A stretch of 64,000 nt of DNA from Agrobacterium tumefaciens (lineage in GTDB: Bacteria; Pseudomonadota; Alphaproteobacteria; Rhizobiales; Rhizobiaceae): positions 124,001 to 188,000 of the forward strand of contig NZ_SUPW01000006.1 in the NCBI RefSeq assembly GCF_013337285.1. Direction: 5' to 3'. Below are positions 17,603 to 26,911 of the stretch, piece after piece. Made by a program: the position numbers and the translations under genes. Numbering within the stretch: the stretch's first letter is position 1; each line of letters starts with the position of its first letter. Below the pieces are notes generated by a model. That model was given only the letters and a program-made list of their open reading frames with translations. It searched no databases and was not told where the DNA came from.

Positions 17603-19933
17603 TTAGAACTGCTTGGGAAGTGAGAGCTTGAAACGCTCGTCATCGACATCGCTGAAGTAGATGTCGGTGGAAAAACCCTGATCGTCGATGAAGCTGAAGA
17701 TACGCTTCGGCTCTTTCAGGCTGTAAGGGACGAGAAGGGTGACAAGGCGATGCCGGGTGGCGGCCGGAACCGTGGCGCAGACATGGTGGTGAATATCGAG
17801 CCCTTCGAATTCCTTCGGGTCTATATCGGGAAAACCTTCCACGGCGCTGATTTGCGGCGTGCCGGCCGAAGAATAGACGAACTGCCCGTAGAAGCCGGCT
17901 TTCTGGCCATTGTAGCGGAAGCTCGACCTGCCGGTCTGCGGGGCTGCGAGCGTATGGCAAAGCCATTGCAGTTCCTGGGGTTCGGAACATTCCACCTCGT
18001 CGACAATCACGAAATAGCTGTCATTGACGAAGTGGGTTTCGCGCAGAGCCTTTTGAACCAGCGGGTTTGCAACCTGATAAGCGGCCGTCGCATCGCCGAC
18101 GATACGAACATGGCCGGGCTTTTCCTCCACCGAGACGATGCGGCCGGCGGCGCGGCGCGCTAGTGCCTTGTCCTTTTCCGCATATTGTCCCTTGCCGCCG
18201 ATCAACACGGCATTTTTCGACCGTGTCTGACGCCGCCAGTTCAGATGCATCTGCGAATTGAACGCCACGTAATAGCCGGACTGGATCACCAGATCCTCAC
18301 CATGGGCATAAAGCACAAAGGCATTCTGGTCGCCGTGACTGTGGCTGAGCGAACCGTAAGGGCTGGATTTGAAGACGAATTGCAGATGCTTATCCGGGTC
18401 TTCCATATGTTTCTGGATAGTGGCCCAACCGATATCATCGAAAACGGCGAGTGCCGGCAAGTCGGCGGGCGACACGGCTTCCACCTGCCGGTAATCGTGG
18501 CGATAGACGAGATCGTCGAAGTTCAGGTCCCACCAGCCGTAATTGTAAAAGGCCATTTCCGTGCCCGTCGCATCGGCCTTGATTTGATCGAAATACCACT
18601 GGTAGTGACCGTTGCCGGTGACGCCGGCGAATTGCCGGACATTGTAGCCGAGTTTCAGGCCGGGAAAATCGCCGAGCGTGGAGTCGTCGCCGAAGTTGGC
18701 GCGACGGGTGCCGGGCGCCTTGGTGTAAAGCGGGAAGCGGCCGGTATTCTGGAAAAACGGCCGCTGATAAAGGTCGTAACCGATATAGGAGCGGATCAGA
18801 TTGGCGGCCTCGATGAGATAGGCCATGCCTGTCATCCAGTAATGCGGACCTTCCGCCCAGCCGCCGTCGGTTCCGGCCCATGGCGAATAGAGCGTGGCGA
18901 GGAATTCGACGGTATAGTCGAGCCATTCTCCGGCCTCATCGCTTTCGCCCTGAAGCGCGATGCAGGCTGGTGTCAGCACAGCCGAGAGCGAGCGCACCGC
19001 ATGGCTGTCATAGGGAAAGACGTGAATGCGGGCGTGTGCGATGACATGATCGGCAACTTCCCGCGTCCGTTCAAGAAGAACGGACCGCACGGACTTGCGT
19101 TCGTCTTCGCTCAGATGGTCGTACAGCCAGTCATAACCCCAGGCGAGGGCGACGACGACACGGAACCCCGCCTCGTCATTATAGGCGCGGGAGGTCGCAC
19201 CTTTCGGGTCCCAGGCGGCGACGGCCAGCAGCCATTTACGGGATGCATCAAGCAGATCGTCGCGCCCGAGCACGCGGCCGGCGATGGCCAGGTGCCGGAT
19301 CGCATAGATCACTTCCTGGCAATCGATGTACATCTGCCGCCAGAGCGTGGCGACACGCATGTTGTTGGGATAGGGCTGCGGTTCCGGCATGATCGGCCGC
19401 TGCAGCCATGGTTCAACCGATTTTTCGTAAAATTCGGTCCAGCCGCAATGGTTGGGGTCCTTGGCAACGGCGTCGGCGAAGGCGCTCAATTGCTCGGAGT
19501 TAAGCCACAGCCGGGGGTGGCTGGTTTGCGCGGCGGCGTGGCGGGCAGACCTGCCGGGCAGCGGCGTTTCCGGCAGTGCGGCACCGATCTCGAAACTGCG
19601 CACGATGCTCCAGTTGGAATGCGCCGTTGCGGATTTCTGATCCCAAAGCGCATAACACCAGTGATAGTGGCCCTCCGGCAGCGCTTCATCCGGTGTGAAG
19701 AAATTCCAGGCGAGATCTTCGAAGACGAGCGTTTTTTTGTCCGCAAAGCCGGGATCGGTCGAAATGCGCAGCACGTAACGCGCGCCGTCGTCGATATCGG
19801 GTAGCCATGAAAATCGCGGAGGGTTCTCCGTCGGCTGTGCTTCTTCGCTCGGCTCGTAGCCAATGGTCAATGAGCCCGGACGGGGTTCATCGAGAAGTGT
19901 CTGTCTGGAGATGGCCGGGGCAGAGGGACGCAT
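17603..19933 (-). CDS. Exolytic alginate lyase, polysaccharide lyase family 15 (Atu3025-like)
   Basis: A 776-residue cytoplasmic lyase with no signal peptide. Length and landmarks match what I recall of A. tumefaciens Atu3025, whose structure was solved. A small N-terminal beta domain (about 20-120) precedes an alpha/alpha barrel (about 140-430) and C-terminal beta-sandwich modules. Counting from the start Met, His311 lies in FPYDSHAVR and Tyr365 in EGPHYW, the residues reported as catalytic for that enzyme. A further histidine cluster, [10 protein letters not shown], lies near 530. It releases unsaturated monouronate from the ends of alginate oligomers. It sits between the AlgQ-like binding protein and the SDR in the operon, so import, depolymerisation and reduction are adjacent. 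Confidence 0.95.
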   Translation of the reverse strand: MRPSAPAISRQTLLDEPRPGSLTIGYEPSEEAQPTENPPRFSWLPDIDDGARYVLRISTDPGFADKKTLVFEDLAWNFFTPDEALPEGHYHWCYALWDQKSATAHSNWSIVRSFEIGAALPETPLPGRSARHAAAQTSHPRLWLNSEQLSAFADAVAKDPNHCGWTEFYEKSVEPWLQRPIMPEPQPYPNNMRVATLWRQMYIDCQEVIYAIRHLAIAGRVLGRDDLLDASRKWLLAVAAWDPKGATSRAYNDEAGFRVVVALAWGYDWLYDHLSEDERKSVRSVLLERTREVADHVIAHARIHVFPYDSHAVRSLSAVLTPACIALQGESDEAGEWLDYTVEFLATLYSPWAGTDGGWAEGPHYWMTGMAYLIEAANLIRSYIGYDLYQRPFFQNTGRFPLYTKAPGTRRANFGDDSTLGDFPGLKLGYNVRQFAGVTGNGHYQWYFDQIKADATGTEMAFYNYGWWDLNFDDLVYRHDYRQVEAVSPADLPALAVFDDIGWATIQKHMEDPDKHLQFVFKSSPYGSLSHSHGDQNAFVLYAHGEDLVIQSGYYVAFNSQMHLNWRRQTRSKNAVLIGGKGQYAEKDKALARRAAGRIVSVEEKPGHVRIVGDATAAYQVANPLVQKALRETHFVNDSYFVIVDEVECSEPQELQWLCHTLAAPQTGRSSFRYNGQKAGFYGQFVYSSAGTPQISAVEGFPDIDPKEFEGLDIHHHVCATVPAATRHRLVTLLVPYSLKEPKRIFSFIDDQGFSTDIYFSDVDDERFKLSLPKQF

Positions 19934-19967
19934 TGCGCTCTAACTCCTATGAAAACAGATGGGAAAG

Positions 19968-19991
19968 GATGGCGGCGATAAAGCCGCCATC
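19968..19991 (-). terminator. Intercistronic stem-loop after the AlgQ-like gene
   Basis: A perfect 9-bp stem (GATGGCGGC / GCCGCCATC) with a 6-base loop lies in the 71-bp gap between the binding-protein gene and the alginate lyase gene. A T-rich stretch on the minus strand (CTTTCCCATCTGTTTTC) follows at a distance. It probably reduces read-through or stabilises the 3' end of the binding-protein message, as for the stem-loop after the opp binding protein. Confidence 0.6.
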
Positions 19992-20004
19992 ATGCTCGGA
20001 GGGT

Positions 20005-21573
20005 TTATTGCGCCGCCTTGTACTGGCGGTCATAGGCCGATTGCATCATCTTGATGACCTCGTCGTAACCAAGGGCGGTGAGGCGCTTTTTGTAGGCGTC
20101 CCACCCGGTATCGACGTCCTGCGCGCCGAGAATCCAGGTCTGCTGCATTTCGGTCATGTAGGTGAGGATGCTCGGCCAGTAGCGGTCGAAGGTCGCCTTT
20201 TCCTCGGCGTTCAGGGAAACGCCCATGAACTCGTCCTTGAGGCAGTTGCACTTCTCGTACATGTCAATGCCTTCAAGCGCGATCTTGTTCGTCCACTGGC
20301 GCTCATATTCGTAATCCATCCAGTATCCGCGCGGGATCGCCGCACCGACTGCCCATAGCTGGGCATTGACGGGATCCTTGTTGTCGAGGATTTCCTTCTT
20401 GAACTGCGGCTTGCCGTCGACCATTTCGTAAGTGAGGCCTTCGACGCCGAAATTCGACAGGATGCGGCCCTGTTGCGAGAACCAGAAGTCGAAATATTTG
20501 ATGGTTTCGACGGGGTGTTCGTTGGTCGCCGAAATGGCCCAGCCGACGGGCTGGACACGCAGGCGGCGGGAATCTTCGAAACGCTGACCTGAAACCGTCT
20601 TGGGCGGCAGCATGGGCTTCAGTGCAAAGCCTTCGATCTTCGGTGACAGGGCGTCATTGTAAGTCGAGGTGCTGGCGAACCAGTCATGTGTCATGCCGCC
20701 GAGATTGTTGCCCAAGAGATATTCGCGCGAGCGGGCGCCGCGGGTGAATATTTCCTTGTCGATCAGCCCTTCCTTGTACCACTTGGCGACATTGGAAATG
20801 CCGGTCTTGTAGTTTTCTTCCACCCAGGGGTGACGCAGCTTTCCGTCATAAACGGCAAAGTCGCCATATCGCTCCGATCCCGAAACGCGTGCGTCCCACA
20901 GATTGATGAGGCGGACGGCATCGATTTCCTCACGGGCAAAATAAGGCACCTCATCCTTGAGGCCGTTGCCGTTCGGGTCCTTGTCGCGGAAGGCTTTCAA
21001 AACTTCGTAGACCTCTTCCGGTGTTTCCGGCTGCTTCAGGCCAAGCTTGTCGAGCCAGTCCTGGCGGATGAACCAGCCGCGCGAGAACTTGCCATCCGGC
21101 ACATAGGGAATGAAATAAAGCTTGCCGTCCGGTCCGGAGATGGCGTTGCGGATTTCCTTGTGGCTGTCGAAGAACGCCTTGAGGTTGGGGGCGTTTTCCT
21201 CGATCAGCTCATCGAGCGGAATGAACGCGCCCTCCAGCCCGTAACGGATGAAGTCCTCCTTCAAACCGCCGGTGGCGTCGCCGCCGACGATATCGGGAAG
21301 GTTGCCCGAAGCGATCAGAAGATTGAATGCATCGCGGCTGCTCGTAGTCGCCAGCGACGCCACGTTCCGGACGTGAATATTGGTGATTTCCGCGGCCTTC
21401 TGTTCCACCGGCCACTTTTCCGAATAGACGTATTTGTCGCGGAAGTGGAAATGGATCGTCAGTTCTAGCGGGTCTTCGGTGATCTTGCCCGTATCCTGTG
21501 CCAATGCCGGCAAGGACAGGGTTGCGGCTGTCATCAACGCCAGTAGGGGCGCGCCTTTTCGTAGTGCTCTCAC
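20005..21573 (-). CDS. AlgQ-like alginate oligosaccharide-binding protein
   Basis: A 522-residue periplasmic binding protein, the size of Sphingomonas AlgQ1/AlgQ2 and LipO-type proteins. The start is GTG at 21573, five bases after AGGAG, opening a signal peptide that ends near LPALAQD (residue 26). Residues 199-208, DPNGNGLKDE, form an EF-hand-like calcium loop with Asp199, Asn201, Asn203, Asp207 and Glu208, in the same arrangement as the calcium site described for AlgQ proteins. It should hand alginate oligomers to the permease pair encoded next. A specific link to alginate comes from this motif plus the adjacent lyase. Confidence 0.9.
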   Translation of the reverse strand: MRALRKGAPLLALMTAATLSLPALAQDTGKITEDPLELTIHFHFRDKYVYSEKWPVEQKAAEITNIHVRNVASLATTSSRDAFNLLIASGNLPDIVGGDATGGLKEDFIRYGLEGAFIPLDELIEENAPNLKAFFDSHKEIRNAISGPDGKLYFIPYVPDGKFSRGWFIRQDWLDKLGLKQPETPEEVYEVLKAFRDKDPNGNGLKDEVPYFAREEIDAVRLINLWDARVSGSERYGDFAVYDGKLRHPWVEENYKTGISNVAKWYKEGLIDKEIFTRGARSREYLLGNNLGGMTHDWFASTSTYNDALSPKIEGFALKPMLPPKTVSGQRFEDSRRLRVQPVGWAISATNEHPVETIKYFDFWFSQQGRILSNFGVEGLTYEMVDGKPQFKKEILDNKDPVNAQLWAVGAAIPRGYWMDYEYERQWTNKIALEGIDMYEKCNCLKDEFMGVSLNAEEKATFDRYWPSILTYMTEMQQTWILGAQDVDTGWDAYKKRLTALGYDEVIKMMQSAYDRQYKAAQ

Positions 21574-21594
21574 AGGTTCTCCTCCCTTGTGCTG

Positions 21595-22476
21595 CTACTC
21601 TTTGACCCCACCCAGCAGAATTCCTTTGGTGAAATACTTCTGCGCGTAGGGGTAGATAATAAGGACTGGAATGATCGATGCGATCATGATCGCTGATGTC
21701 ACCGTCTCGAACGAATAGTGAGCGGTGAGCAGGCTAGAGGCGAATTCGTCATTCGAGTTGAGGTCGACGATGACGCGCTTAAGATAGACCTGAAGCGGGA
21801 TTTTTTCCTCGCCGCGCAGCAGCACCATGGCCCAGAAATAACCGTTCCAGCGCGACACGATGCAGAACAGCGCGACGGTGACAATTGCGGGTTTCGACAG
21901 TGGAATGAATACCTTCCACAGCAGCTGCAATTCGCTGGCGCCATCCATCTTGGCGGCCTCTTCGAAGGATTTCGGCACGGCTTCGAAAAAATTGCGCAGC
22001 AGAATGACGTTGAAGGCATTGGCGGCAAACCCGAGGATGATGCCGAAGCGGCTGTCGAGAAGCCCGAGATCGCGCATGTTCAGGAAGAAGGGGATCATGC
22101 CGGCGTTGAACCAGAGCGTAAACGCGATAGCGATGTTGAAGAAGGTGCGGCCACGCAGGCGTTTGCGCGAAAGCGCATAGGCTCCGGGGATCATGATCAG
22201 CAGGCTCATGAGCGTGCCGCCGAAGGTGTAGATGAAGGTGTTGCCATAGGCGACCCAGAACATCCGGTCGGACAACACCCGGTCATAGGCGGCAAGCGTG
22301 ACATCGACGGGCCAGAGCGTGACGCGGCCGGCCGTGACGGCAGCGCCCGAAGAGAGCGAGACCGAGAGCACGTAGATGAAGGGATAGAGCGTCGACAGGA
22401 CGAACAGGCCGAGAAGAATGGCGTTTGCCCAGCCGAAAATCTTGTCGCCGCGGGAATAGAGATTGAAGTTTGCCAT
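21595..22476 (-). CDS. AlgM2-like sugar ABC permease
   Basis: A 293-residue inner-membrane permease of the LplC/YtcP type within the MalG family, starting MANFNLYSRGDKIFGWAN after GAGGAGCTGAAAC. About six membrane segments are visible. The cytoplasmic EAA loop reads NFFEAVPKSFEEAAKMDGASELQLLWKVFIPLSKP from about residue 165. The C-terminus KGILLGGVKE is typical of this subgroup. It pairs with the LplB-type permease whose gene ends 11 bp upstream. Confidence 0.92.
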   Translation of the reverse strand: MANFNLYSRGDKIFGWANAILLGLFVLSTLYPFIYVLSVSLSSGAAVTAGRVTLWPVDVTLAAYDRVLSDRMFWVAYGNTFIYTFGGTLMSLLIMIPGAYALSRKRLRGRTFFNIAIAFTLWFNAGMIPFFLNMRDLGLLDSRFGIILGFAANAFNVILLRNFFEAVPKSFEEAAKMDGASELQLLWKVFIPLSKPAIVTVALFCIVSRWNGYFWAMVLLRGEEKIPLQVYLKRVIVDLNSNDEFASSLLTAHYSFETVTSAIMIASIIPVLIIYPYAQKYFTKGILLGGVKE

Positions 22477-22487
22477 GTTTCAGCTCC

Positions 22488-23417
22488 TCACCACAGCGAT
22501 GTCGAAGAGACTTTTCGGCTGATGCGATTTGCCGAATAGACGAGGACGAAGGCGATGACCGCGTTGAAGAGGCCGGCGGCCGTCGCCAGATCATATTGGG
22601 TGCCCTGCAGGCCGGTGCGGTAGATGAAAGTAGAAACGACGTCCGCCGTCTCATAGGTGGATGGGCGGTAAAGCAGGATGATATATTCGAACCCGACTTC
22701 GACCAGATTGCCGATGCGGATGATCAGCATGATCACGATTGTCGGCAGGATGCAGGGCAGGGTGATGCGCCACATCATCTGCCAGCGCGACGCGCCGTCC
22801 ACCCGGGCGGATTCGTAAAGCGTCGGGCTCACGCCGGCGATGGCGGCGAGGTAAACGATGGATTCGAAGCCTGCCTCTTTCCAGACTGACGAGCCGATGT
22901 AGATGGGACGGAACCACTCCGGCTGGGTCAGGAAGTAGATCGGCTCAAACCCAAGGCCTTTCAGCATAAGATTGACGATGCCGATCGATGGCGAGAGGAA
23001 ATTGATGACGATGCCGGCGACGATCACCACCGAAATGAAATGCGGCAGGTAAACGACCGTCTGCGCCCAGCTGCGGGCAATGCCGCTTTGAATTTCGTTG
23101 AACATCAGGGCCAGAATGATCGGCACCGGAAAGGCGAAGATCAGGCCAAGGCCGCTGATGGTGATGGTGTTCCAGAAGGAACGAATGAACATGTCATTCT
23201 GGAAAAGCTCCACGAAATTCGCAAATCCGACCCAGGGGCTCTTTTCGATACCGCGAAAGATCGAGAAATCCTGAAATGCGATGACCAACCCATACATGGG
23301 TTTGTAGAGAAAAACTGCAAACCAGATGAGCATCGGCGCGAGCAGGAGGTAGAGCTGCCAGTCGCGGCGCATGTCTTCCTGAAGGTCGTGAAGGCGCCCT
23401 TGGAAATCCTGATTCAT
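22488..23417 (-). CDS. AlgM1-like sugar ABC permease
   Basis: A 309-residue inner-membrane permease of the LplB/UgpA type. The start ATG overlaps the end of the ATPase gene by 4 bp, showing translational coupling. It has a polar N-terminal tail (about 1-20) as in AlgM1, six membrane segments and an EAA loop near residue 205 (LYESARVDGASRWQMMWRITLP). With the AlgM2-like protein it should form the membrane channel for oligosaccharides bound by the protein at 20005-21573. Confidence 0.92.
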   Translation of the reverse strand: MNQDFQGRLHDLQEDMRRDWQLYLLLAPMLIWFAVFLYKPMYGLVIAFQDFSIFRGIEKSPWVGFANFVELFQNDMFIRSFWNTITISGLGLIFAFPVPIILALMFNEIQSGIARSWAQTVVYLPHFISVVIVAGIVINFLSPSIGIVNLMLKGLGFEPIYFLTQPEWFRPIYIGSSVWKEAGFESIVYLAAIAGVSPTLYESARVDGASRWQMMWRITLPCILPTIVIMLIIRIGNLVEVGFEYIILLYRPSTYETADVVSTFIYRTGLQGTQYDLATAAGLFNAVIAFVLVYSANRISRKVSSTSLW

Positions 23418-24529
23418 GGCCGCGCTCCACCCCGGTTTTTGAGCGACCTTCCCGTCGCCGCATCAAAGACGTGGACGCGTGCGGTATCGATGGAAAGCCG
23501 GTTGACGCCGTTGAGGGCATGGTCGCCATAAAGCGTTTCGGCTTTGGCGATAAATGGCTGGCCATCGGCCTTCCCATGCAGCAGCGCTTCAGCGCCCAAA
23601 GGCTCTACGAGATCGATGCTGCAATTCAATGTTTCACGACCCTCTTCAGCCTCCACCGACATGATTTCCGGTCGCAGGCCGAGCTTGACCGCCTGTCCTT
23701 GCTTTGCGTTCTTCGCGAAGGCATCGGGAATGTTGAAGCGCTGCCCGGAGCCGCCGCTCAGGACAACGGTGACGCGGCCGTCATGGCTTTCGATCGTCCC
23801 GTCCAGAAGGTTCATCGGCGGCGAGCCTATGAAGCTTGCGACAAATGTGTTTGCCGGTTCGAGGAAAACTTCCATCGGCGAGCCGACCTGTTCGATATGG
23901 CCGCCATTCATGATGACGATGCGGTCGGCAAGCGTCATCGCCTCCACCTGGTCGTGGGTGACATAGATGCTGGTGGCCTGCATCCGCTTGTGCAGCAGCT
24001 TGATCTCGGCGCGCATATGGGTGCGCAGCTTGGCATCGAGATTGGAGAGGGGTTCGTCGAACAGGAAGATTTTCGGCTGGCGCACGATGGCGCGACCCAT
24101 GGCGACGCGCTGACGCTGGCCGCCGGAAAGATCGGCCGGCTTGCGGGCCAGATATTCGGTAAGTCCCAATATCTGTGCGGCTTCTGCAACGGCCTTGTCG
24201 ATGACGGCCCGCTTCTCACCCCTGACGCGCAGGCCGAAGGCGATGTTCTCGGCCACGCTCAGATGGGGGTAGAGCGCATAGTTCTGAAATACCATGGCGA
24301 CATCGCGGTCTTTCGGGGCGACCTTGTTGACCACCCGGCCGTCCATCGAAACGGTGCCGTCCGAGATGTCCTCCAGTCCGGCGAGCATGCGCAGCGTGGT
24401 GGATTTTCCGCATCCCGAAGGCCCAACGAGGACAACGAATTCCTGCGGCTGTATGGAAAGATTGATACCGTGGACGACTTCGAGGGCGCCATAGCGCTTG
24501 ACGACGTCGTTGATTTGAACTGCGGACAT
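23414..24529 (-). CDS. AlgS/UgpC-like sugar ABC ATPase
   Basis: A 371-residue MalK-family ATPase. Walker A GPSGCGKST is at about 36-44, the Q-loop in MVFQNYALYPH at about 80, the signature LSGGQRQRVAMGRAIVR at about 134-150, Walker B FLFDEPLSNLD and the switch His in VTHDQ. A C-terminal TOBE-like regulatory domain (about 240-371) completes it. It is the first transport gene after the GntR regulator, preceded by GAGGAGGGG. Multi-sugar ATPases of this type can serve several permeases; here the genetic context ties it to alginate uptake. Confidence 0.93.
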   Translation of the reverse strand: MSAVQINDVVKRYGALEVVHGINLSIQPQEFVVLVGPSGCGKSTTLRMLAGLEDISDGTVSMDGRVVNKVAPKDRDVAMVFQNYALYPHLSVAENIAFGLRVRGEKRAVIDKAVAEAAQILGLTEYLARKPADLSGGQRQRVAMGRAIVRQPKIFLFDEPLSNLDAKLRTHMRAEIKLLHKRMQATSIYVTHDQVEAMTLADRIVIMNGGHIEQVGSPMEVFLEPANTFVASFIGSPPMNLLDGTIESHDGRVTVVLSGGSGQRFNIPDAFAKNAKQGQAVKLGLRPEIMSVEAEEGRETLNCSIDLVEPLGAEALLHGKADGQPFIAKAETLYGDHALNGVNRLSIDTARVHVFDAATGRSLKNRGGARP

Positions 24530-24559
24530 GAAAGGCCCCTCCTCAAAAGCCTTGAATGT

Positions 24560-25348
24560 TCAGTCAGGCGTCTTCGACCCCCGTGAGGCGCGCTTCCTCG
24601 TGACGCGCGTGTTGACCTGTTCGATGAACGTCCAGATCTTCGGGTTCTTGGAGAGTTCTGCGATCTTGGTTTCGAGTGAGCCGAGATGGCGCTGGACGGC
24701 TTCGCGTGCGGCCTCGATATCGCCTGACTCGATGGCGCTGACGATCGCTTCGTGCTCCTCGATCACCTTTTCAGTGCGACGAACCGCAAAAACACGCTTC
24801 AGATGGCGCATCCGGTCCATTTCGCCCTTCGCCTGATTGACGACGCTCCAGGCGCCGGGAAGGCGGGCTGCCGCGAAGATGGTGCGGTGAAATTCCTCAT
24901 CCAGCAGGAAGAAATCCGTGAATTCCTCGTCCTCGGCAGCGGTGCGCTGCTGGGAAATGCAGGTTTTCAGACGGGCTATGTCTTCCAGCGAGTGCCGCTT
25001 GGTTGCCTCGATGACAGCGCCCTCTTCCAGCTTGAACCGGATGAAGCAGGCTTCCATGTAACGCTGCACGTCGATGGGCGAAATATAGGTGCCGCCCTGC
25101 GGCACGACAGTCACGAAACCTTCTTCGGAAAGGCGAATGATCGCCTCGCGCACGGGCGTCTTGCTGACATGCAGGAGCGCTGCGATTTCCTTTTCCGACA
25201 GTGCACGCCCGGGAAGCAGCTTCACTTCGACAATCAGTTTGCGAAGCAGGGCATGGATCCGGTTTGTCATGTTTCCATCAGCCGGCAAGTCTCGCGGGGT
25301 GACGAGTTCGGATAATGGCAGCGATGGAAATTCAAGAGCGTTAGACAT
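24560..25348 (-). CDS. GntR-family (FadR/FCD subfamily) regulator of the alginate-type operon
   Basis: A 262-residue regulator. ATG at 25346-25348 (MSNALEFPSLPLSEL) is taken as the start; a TTG 12 bases upstream is possible. The winged helix occupies about 30-95 (LSEKEIAALLHVSKTPVREAIIRLSEEGFV), and an FCD ligand domain follows (about 100-240), with metal-site residues in the DEEFHRTIF and EEHEAIVSAI regions. It heads the operon, 30 bp from the ATPase gene. It most likely represses its own promoter and is released by a uronate intermediate, as KdgR- and ExuR-like members are. The latter is inference. Confidence 0.9.
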   Translation of the reverse strand: MSNALEFPSLPLSELVTPRDLPADGNMTNRIHALLRKLIVEVKLLPGRALSEKEIAALLHVSKTPVREAIIRLSEEGFVTVVPQGGTYISPIDVQRYMEACFIRFKLEEGAVIEATKRHSLEDIARLKTCISQQRTAAEDEEFTDFFLLDEEFHRTIFAAARLPGAWSVVNQAKGEMDRMRHLKRVFAVRRTEKVIEEHEAIVSAIESGDIEAAREAVQRHLGSLETKIAELSKNPKIWTFIEQVNTRVTRKRASRGSKTPD

Positions 25349-25395
25349 ATCAATTACCAAACTGAGATATCAGATTATGTAGTGACATATCTATT
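25344..25395 (-). promoter_or_regulatory. Candidate GntR operator region: two GACATATC direct repeats
   Basis: GACATATCAATT at 25344-25355 and GACATATCTATT at 25384-25395 match at 11 of 12 positions and are spaced 40 bp apart (about four helix turns). Between them lies a GATATC-centred partial dyad with CTGA/TCAG flanks at 25362-25373. The cluster overlaps the start of the GntR gene. It is a good candidate for autoregulation of the whole alginate-type operon. The role is inferred from position. Confidence 0.45.
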
Positions 25396-25449
25396 GTGTT
25401 TTTGAGAGTCAAGCGTGAATGATCGGTTGGGAAGCGCCACACCGAAAAA

Positions 25450-25477
25450 ACCGGAGCGATCCTTTGATCGCTCCGGT
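25450..25477 (-). terminator. Rho-independent terminator of the MFS gene at 25564
   Basis: A perfect 12-bp stem (ACCGGAGCGATC / GATCGCTCCGGT) with a 4-base loop. Read on the minus strand it is followed directly by a run of six T. It ends transcription from the MFS gene and insulates the GntR-alginate operon downstream. Confidence 0.9.
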
Positions 25478-25563
25478 GCAAGGGTTTTGATTTTGAAGGG
25501 AGTTTCAGCGGCGGCTAAAAGCGCCTTGTGGGCATGATAATGCCAGCTATTTTGCCGCCGTTA

Positions 25564-26790
25564 TTATTCGGCGGGCTGTGCCGCACATGCCGGATCAGAA
25601 AATCTCTGCTCTCCGGAAAGGCTGCGCTGACCGAGGCCAATGATGGCGACTGTCGAAAGGCTGGCAACAACGGACATCCAGAAGCCGTTGGTGGGGCCGA
25701 AATTGTCGATTACCCAGCCGGCGATGAAGGCGCCGAGCGCCATGCCGATACCGATGCCGGTCATCACCCAGGTCACACCTTCCGTCAGCATCGATTCCGG
25801 TACGCGGCGCTCGATCAGGCCGAAGGCGGTGATGAAGATGGGTGAGATTGCAACACCGCTGAGGAAAACCGCAAAGGCGAGCAGGGCAACGGTGGAGGTG
25901 GCAAAGAGAAGCGGCAGGGCGGTAAGCGCAAGGACACTGACTGCGATCAGCAACTGGCGATGTAACGGCATTTTCGGGTTGATCGCGCCAAGCAGCAGGC
26001 CGACTACGAAGGAGCCGATGGCATACACACCGATGACGAGGCTGGCGGCCTCCGGCTGGCCGAGTTGCTTGGTGATGGCCACAGCGCTCACCTCGGCCGT
26101 GGCGAAGGTCGAGCCGACGAAGATCAGAGCAAGTGTAATGATCTGGACCGGCCGCAGCCGTATAGCTGATTGCTGCCGTTTGTCGCCTTCAACCGGGCGC
26201 ACCTTGGGTTCCGTCGACCGCTGCAGCAGGAAGGCAAAGGTGCCGAGCGCCAGTGAGGCCGTGCTGATCATCATGCCCGCTTCCGGAAAAAGCGAGACCG
26301 CAAGCCCGACGGAAAGCGACGCGCCGGAAATATAAACCAGCTCATCCGCGGCGGATTCAAAGGCAAAAGCCGTGTTCAGTTCTGGCCGGTCGCGGAAGAT
26401 TTCCGTCCAGCGGGCACGCATCATGGCGGGGATGCTGGGCATGGCGGCGGCAAGGAAAGCTGAAAGAAACAGGGTCCAGACCGGCCACTTCTGGTTCGTG
26501 GCGAGGATCAAAACCACAAAGGCGATGACAGATATGATGGTGGCCGGGATGAGCACCTTGCTCTGGCCTTTGCGGTCCACCATGCGGGAGATCTGTGGTG
26601 CGGCTGCGGCATTGGTGAGTGCAAAGGTTGCCGAGACGGCGCCGGCAAGCCAATATTCCCCATGGGTCTGCGAAAGCATCGCGACGATACCGATCGGCGC
26701 CATCGCAATTGGCAGGCGGGCGAAGAAGCCCGCGGCGGAAAAGCCCTTCGCGCCCGGAGCCTTAAAAATTTCTCTGTATGGATTAGACAT
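25564..26790 (-). CDS. Major facilitator superfamily transporter under TetR control
   Basis: A 408-residue inner-membrane protein, about twelve membrane helices, with a central loop near 190-215 (RSTEPKVRPVEGDKRQQS). Loop 2-3 reads ISRMVDRKGQSKV, the MFS D-R-x-G motif. It is divergent from a TetR gene with three palindromic operator copies between them, the standard layout for an inducible efflux pump. The cargo cannot be named. The start MSNPYREIFKAPG is 9-10 bases after AAGAAGGTG. Confidence 0.88.
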   Translation of the reverse strand: MSNPYREIFKAPGAKGFSAAGFFARLPIAMAPIGIVAMLSQTHGEYWLAGAVSATFALTNAAAAPQISRMVDRKGQSKVLIPATIISVIAFVVLILATNQKWPVWTLFLSAFLAAAMPSIPAMMRARWTEIFRDRPELNTAFAFESAADELVYISGASLSVGLAVSLFPEAGMMISTASLALGTFAFLLQRSTEPKVRPVEGDKRQQSAIRLRPVQIITLALIFVGSTFATAEVSAVAITKQLGQPEAASLVIGVYAIGSFVVGLLLGAINPKMPLHRQLLIAVSVLALTALPLLFATSTVALLAFAVFLSGVAISPIFITAFGLIERRVPESMLTEGVTWVMTGIGIGMALGAFIAGWVIDNFGPTNGFWMSVVASLSTVAIIGLGQRSLSGEQRFSDPACAAQPAE

Positions 26791-26824
26791 CGGGATGCAC
26801 CTTCTTTAGGGAGTATCCACCACA

Positions 26825-26894
26825 CACATACGTGGCGTATGTGAATGAAATAATTGCATACGTCGCGTATGTCAACTAATATACGTGATGTATG
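26825..26894. promoter_or_regulatory. Three TetR-type operator palindromes between MFS and tetR genes
   Basis: A perfect 19-bp palindrome CACATACG-TGG-CGTATGTG lies at 26825-26843. A second copy CATACG-TCG-CGTATG is at 26857-26871. A third, imperfect copy TATACG-TGA-TGTATG is at 26880-26894. All share the core CATACG-N3-CGTATG. They fill the 121-bp divergent intergenic region, so the regulator probably represses both promoters. Confidence 0.8.
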
Positions 26895-26911
26895 TGGACT
26901 ACGGAGAAAAA

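Noticed and set aside
18185-19804. 539-residue plus-strand frame across the alginate lyase gene
   Set aside because: Antisense to the Atu3025-like gene, which has matching length and catalytic residues; the frame is a compositional shadow.
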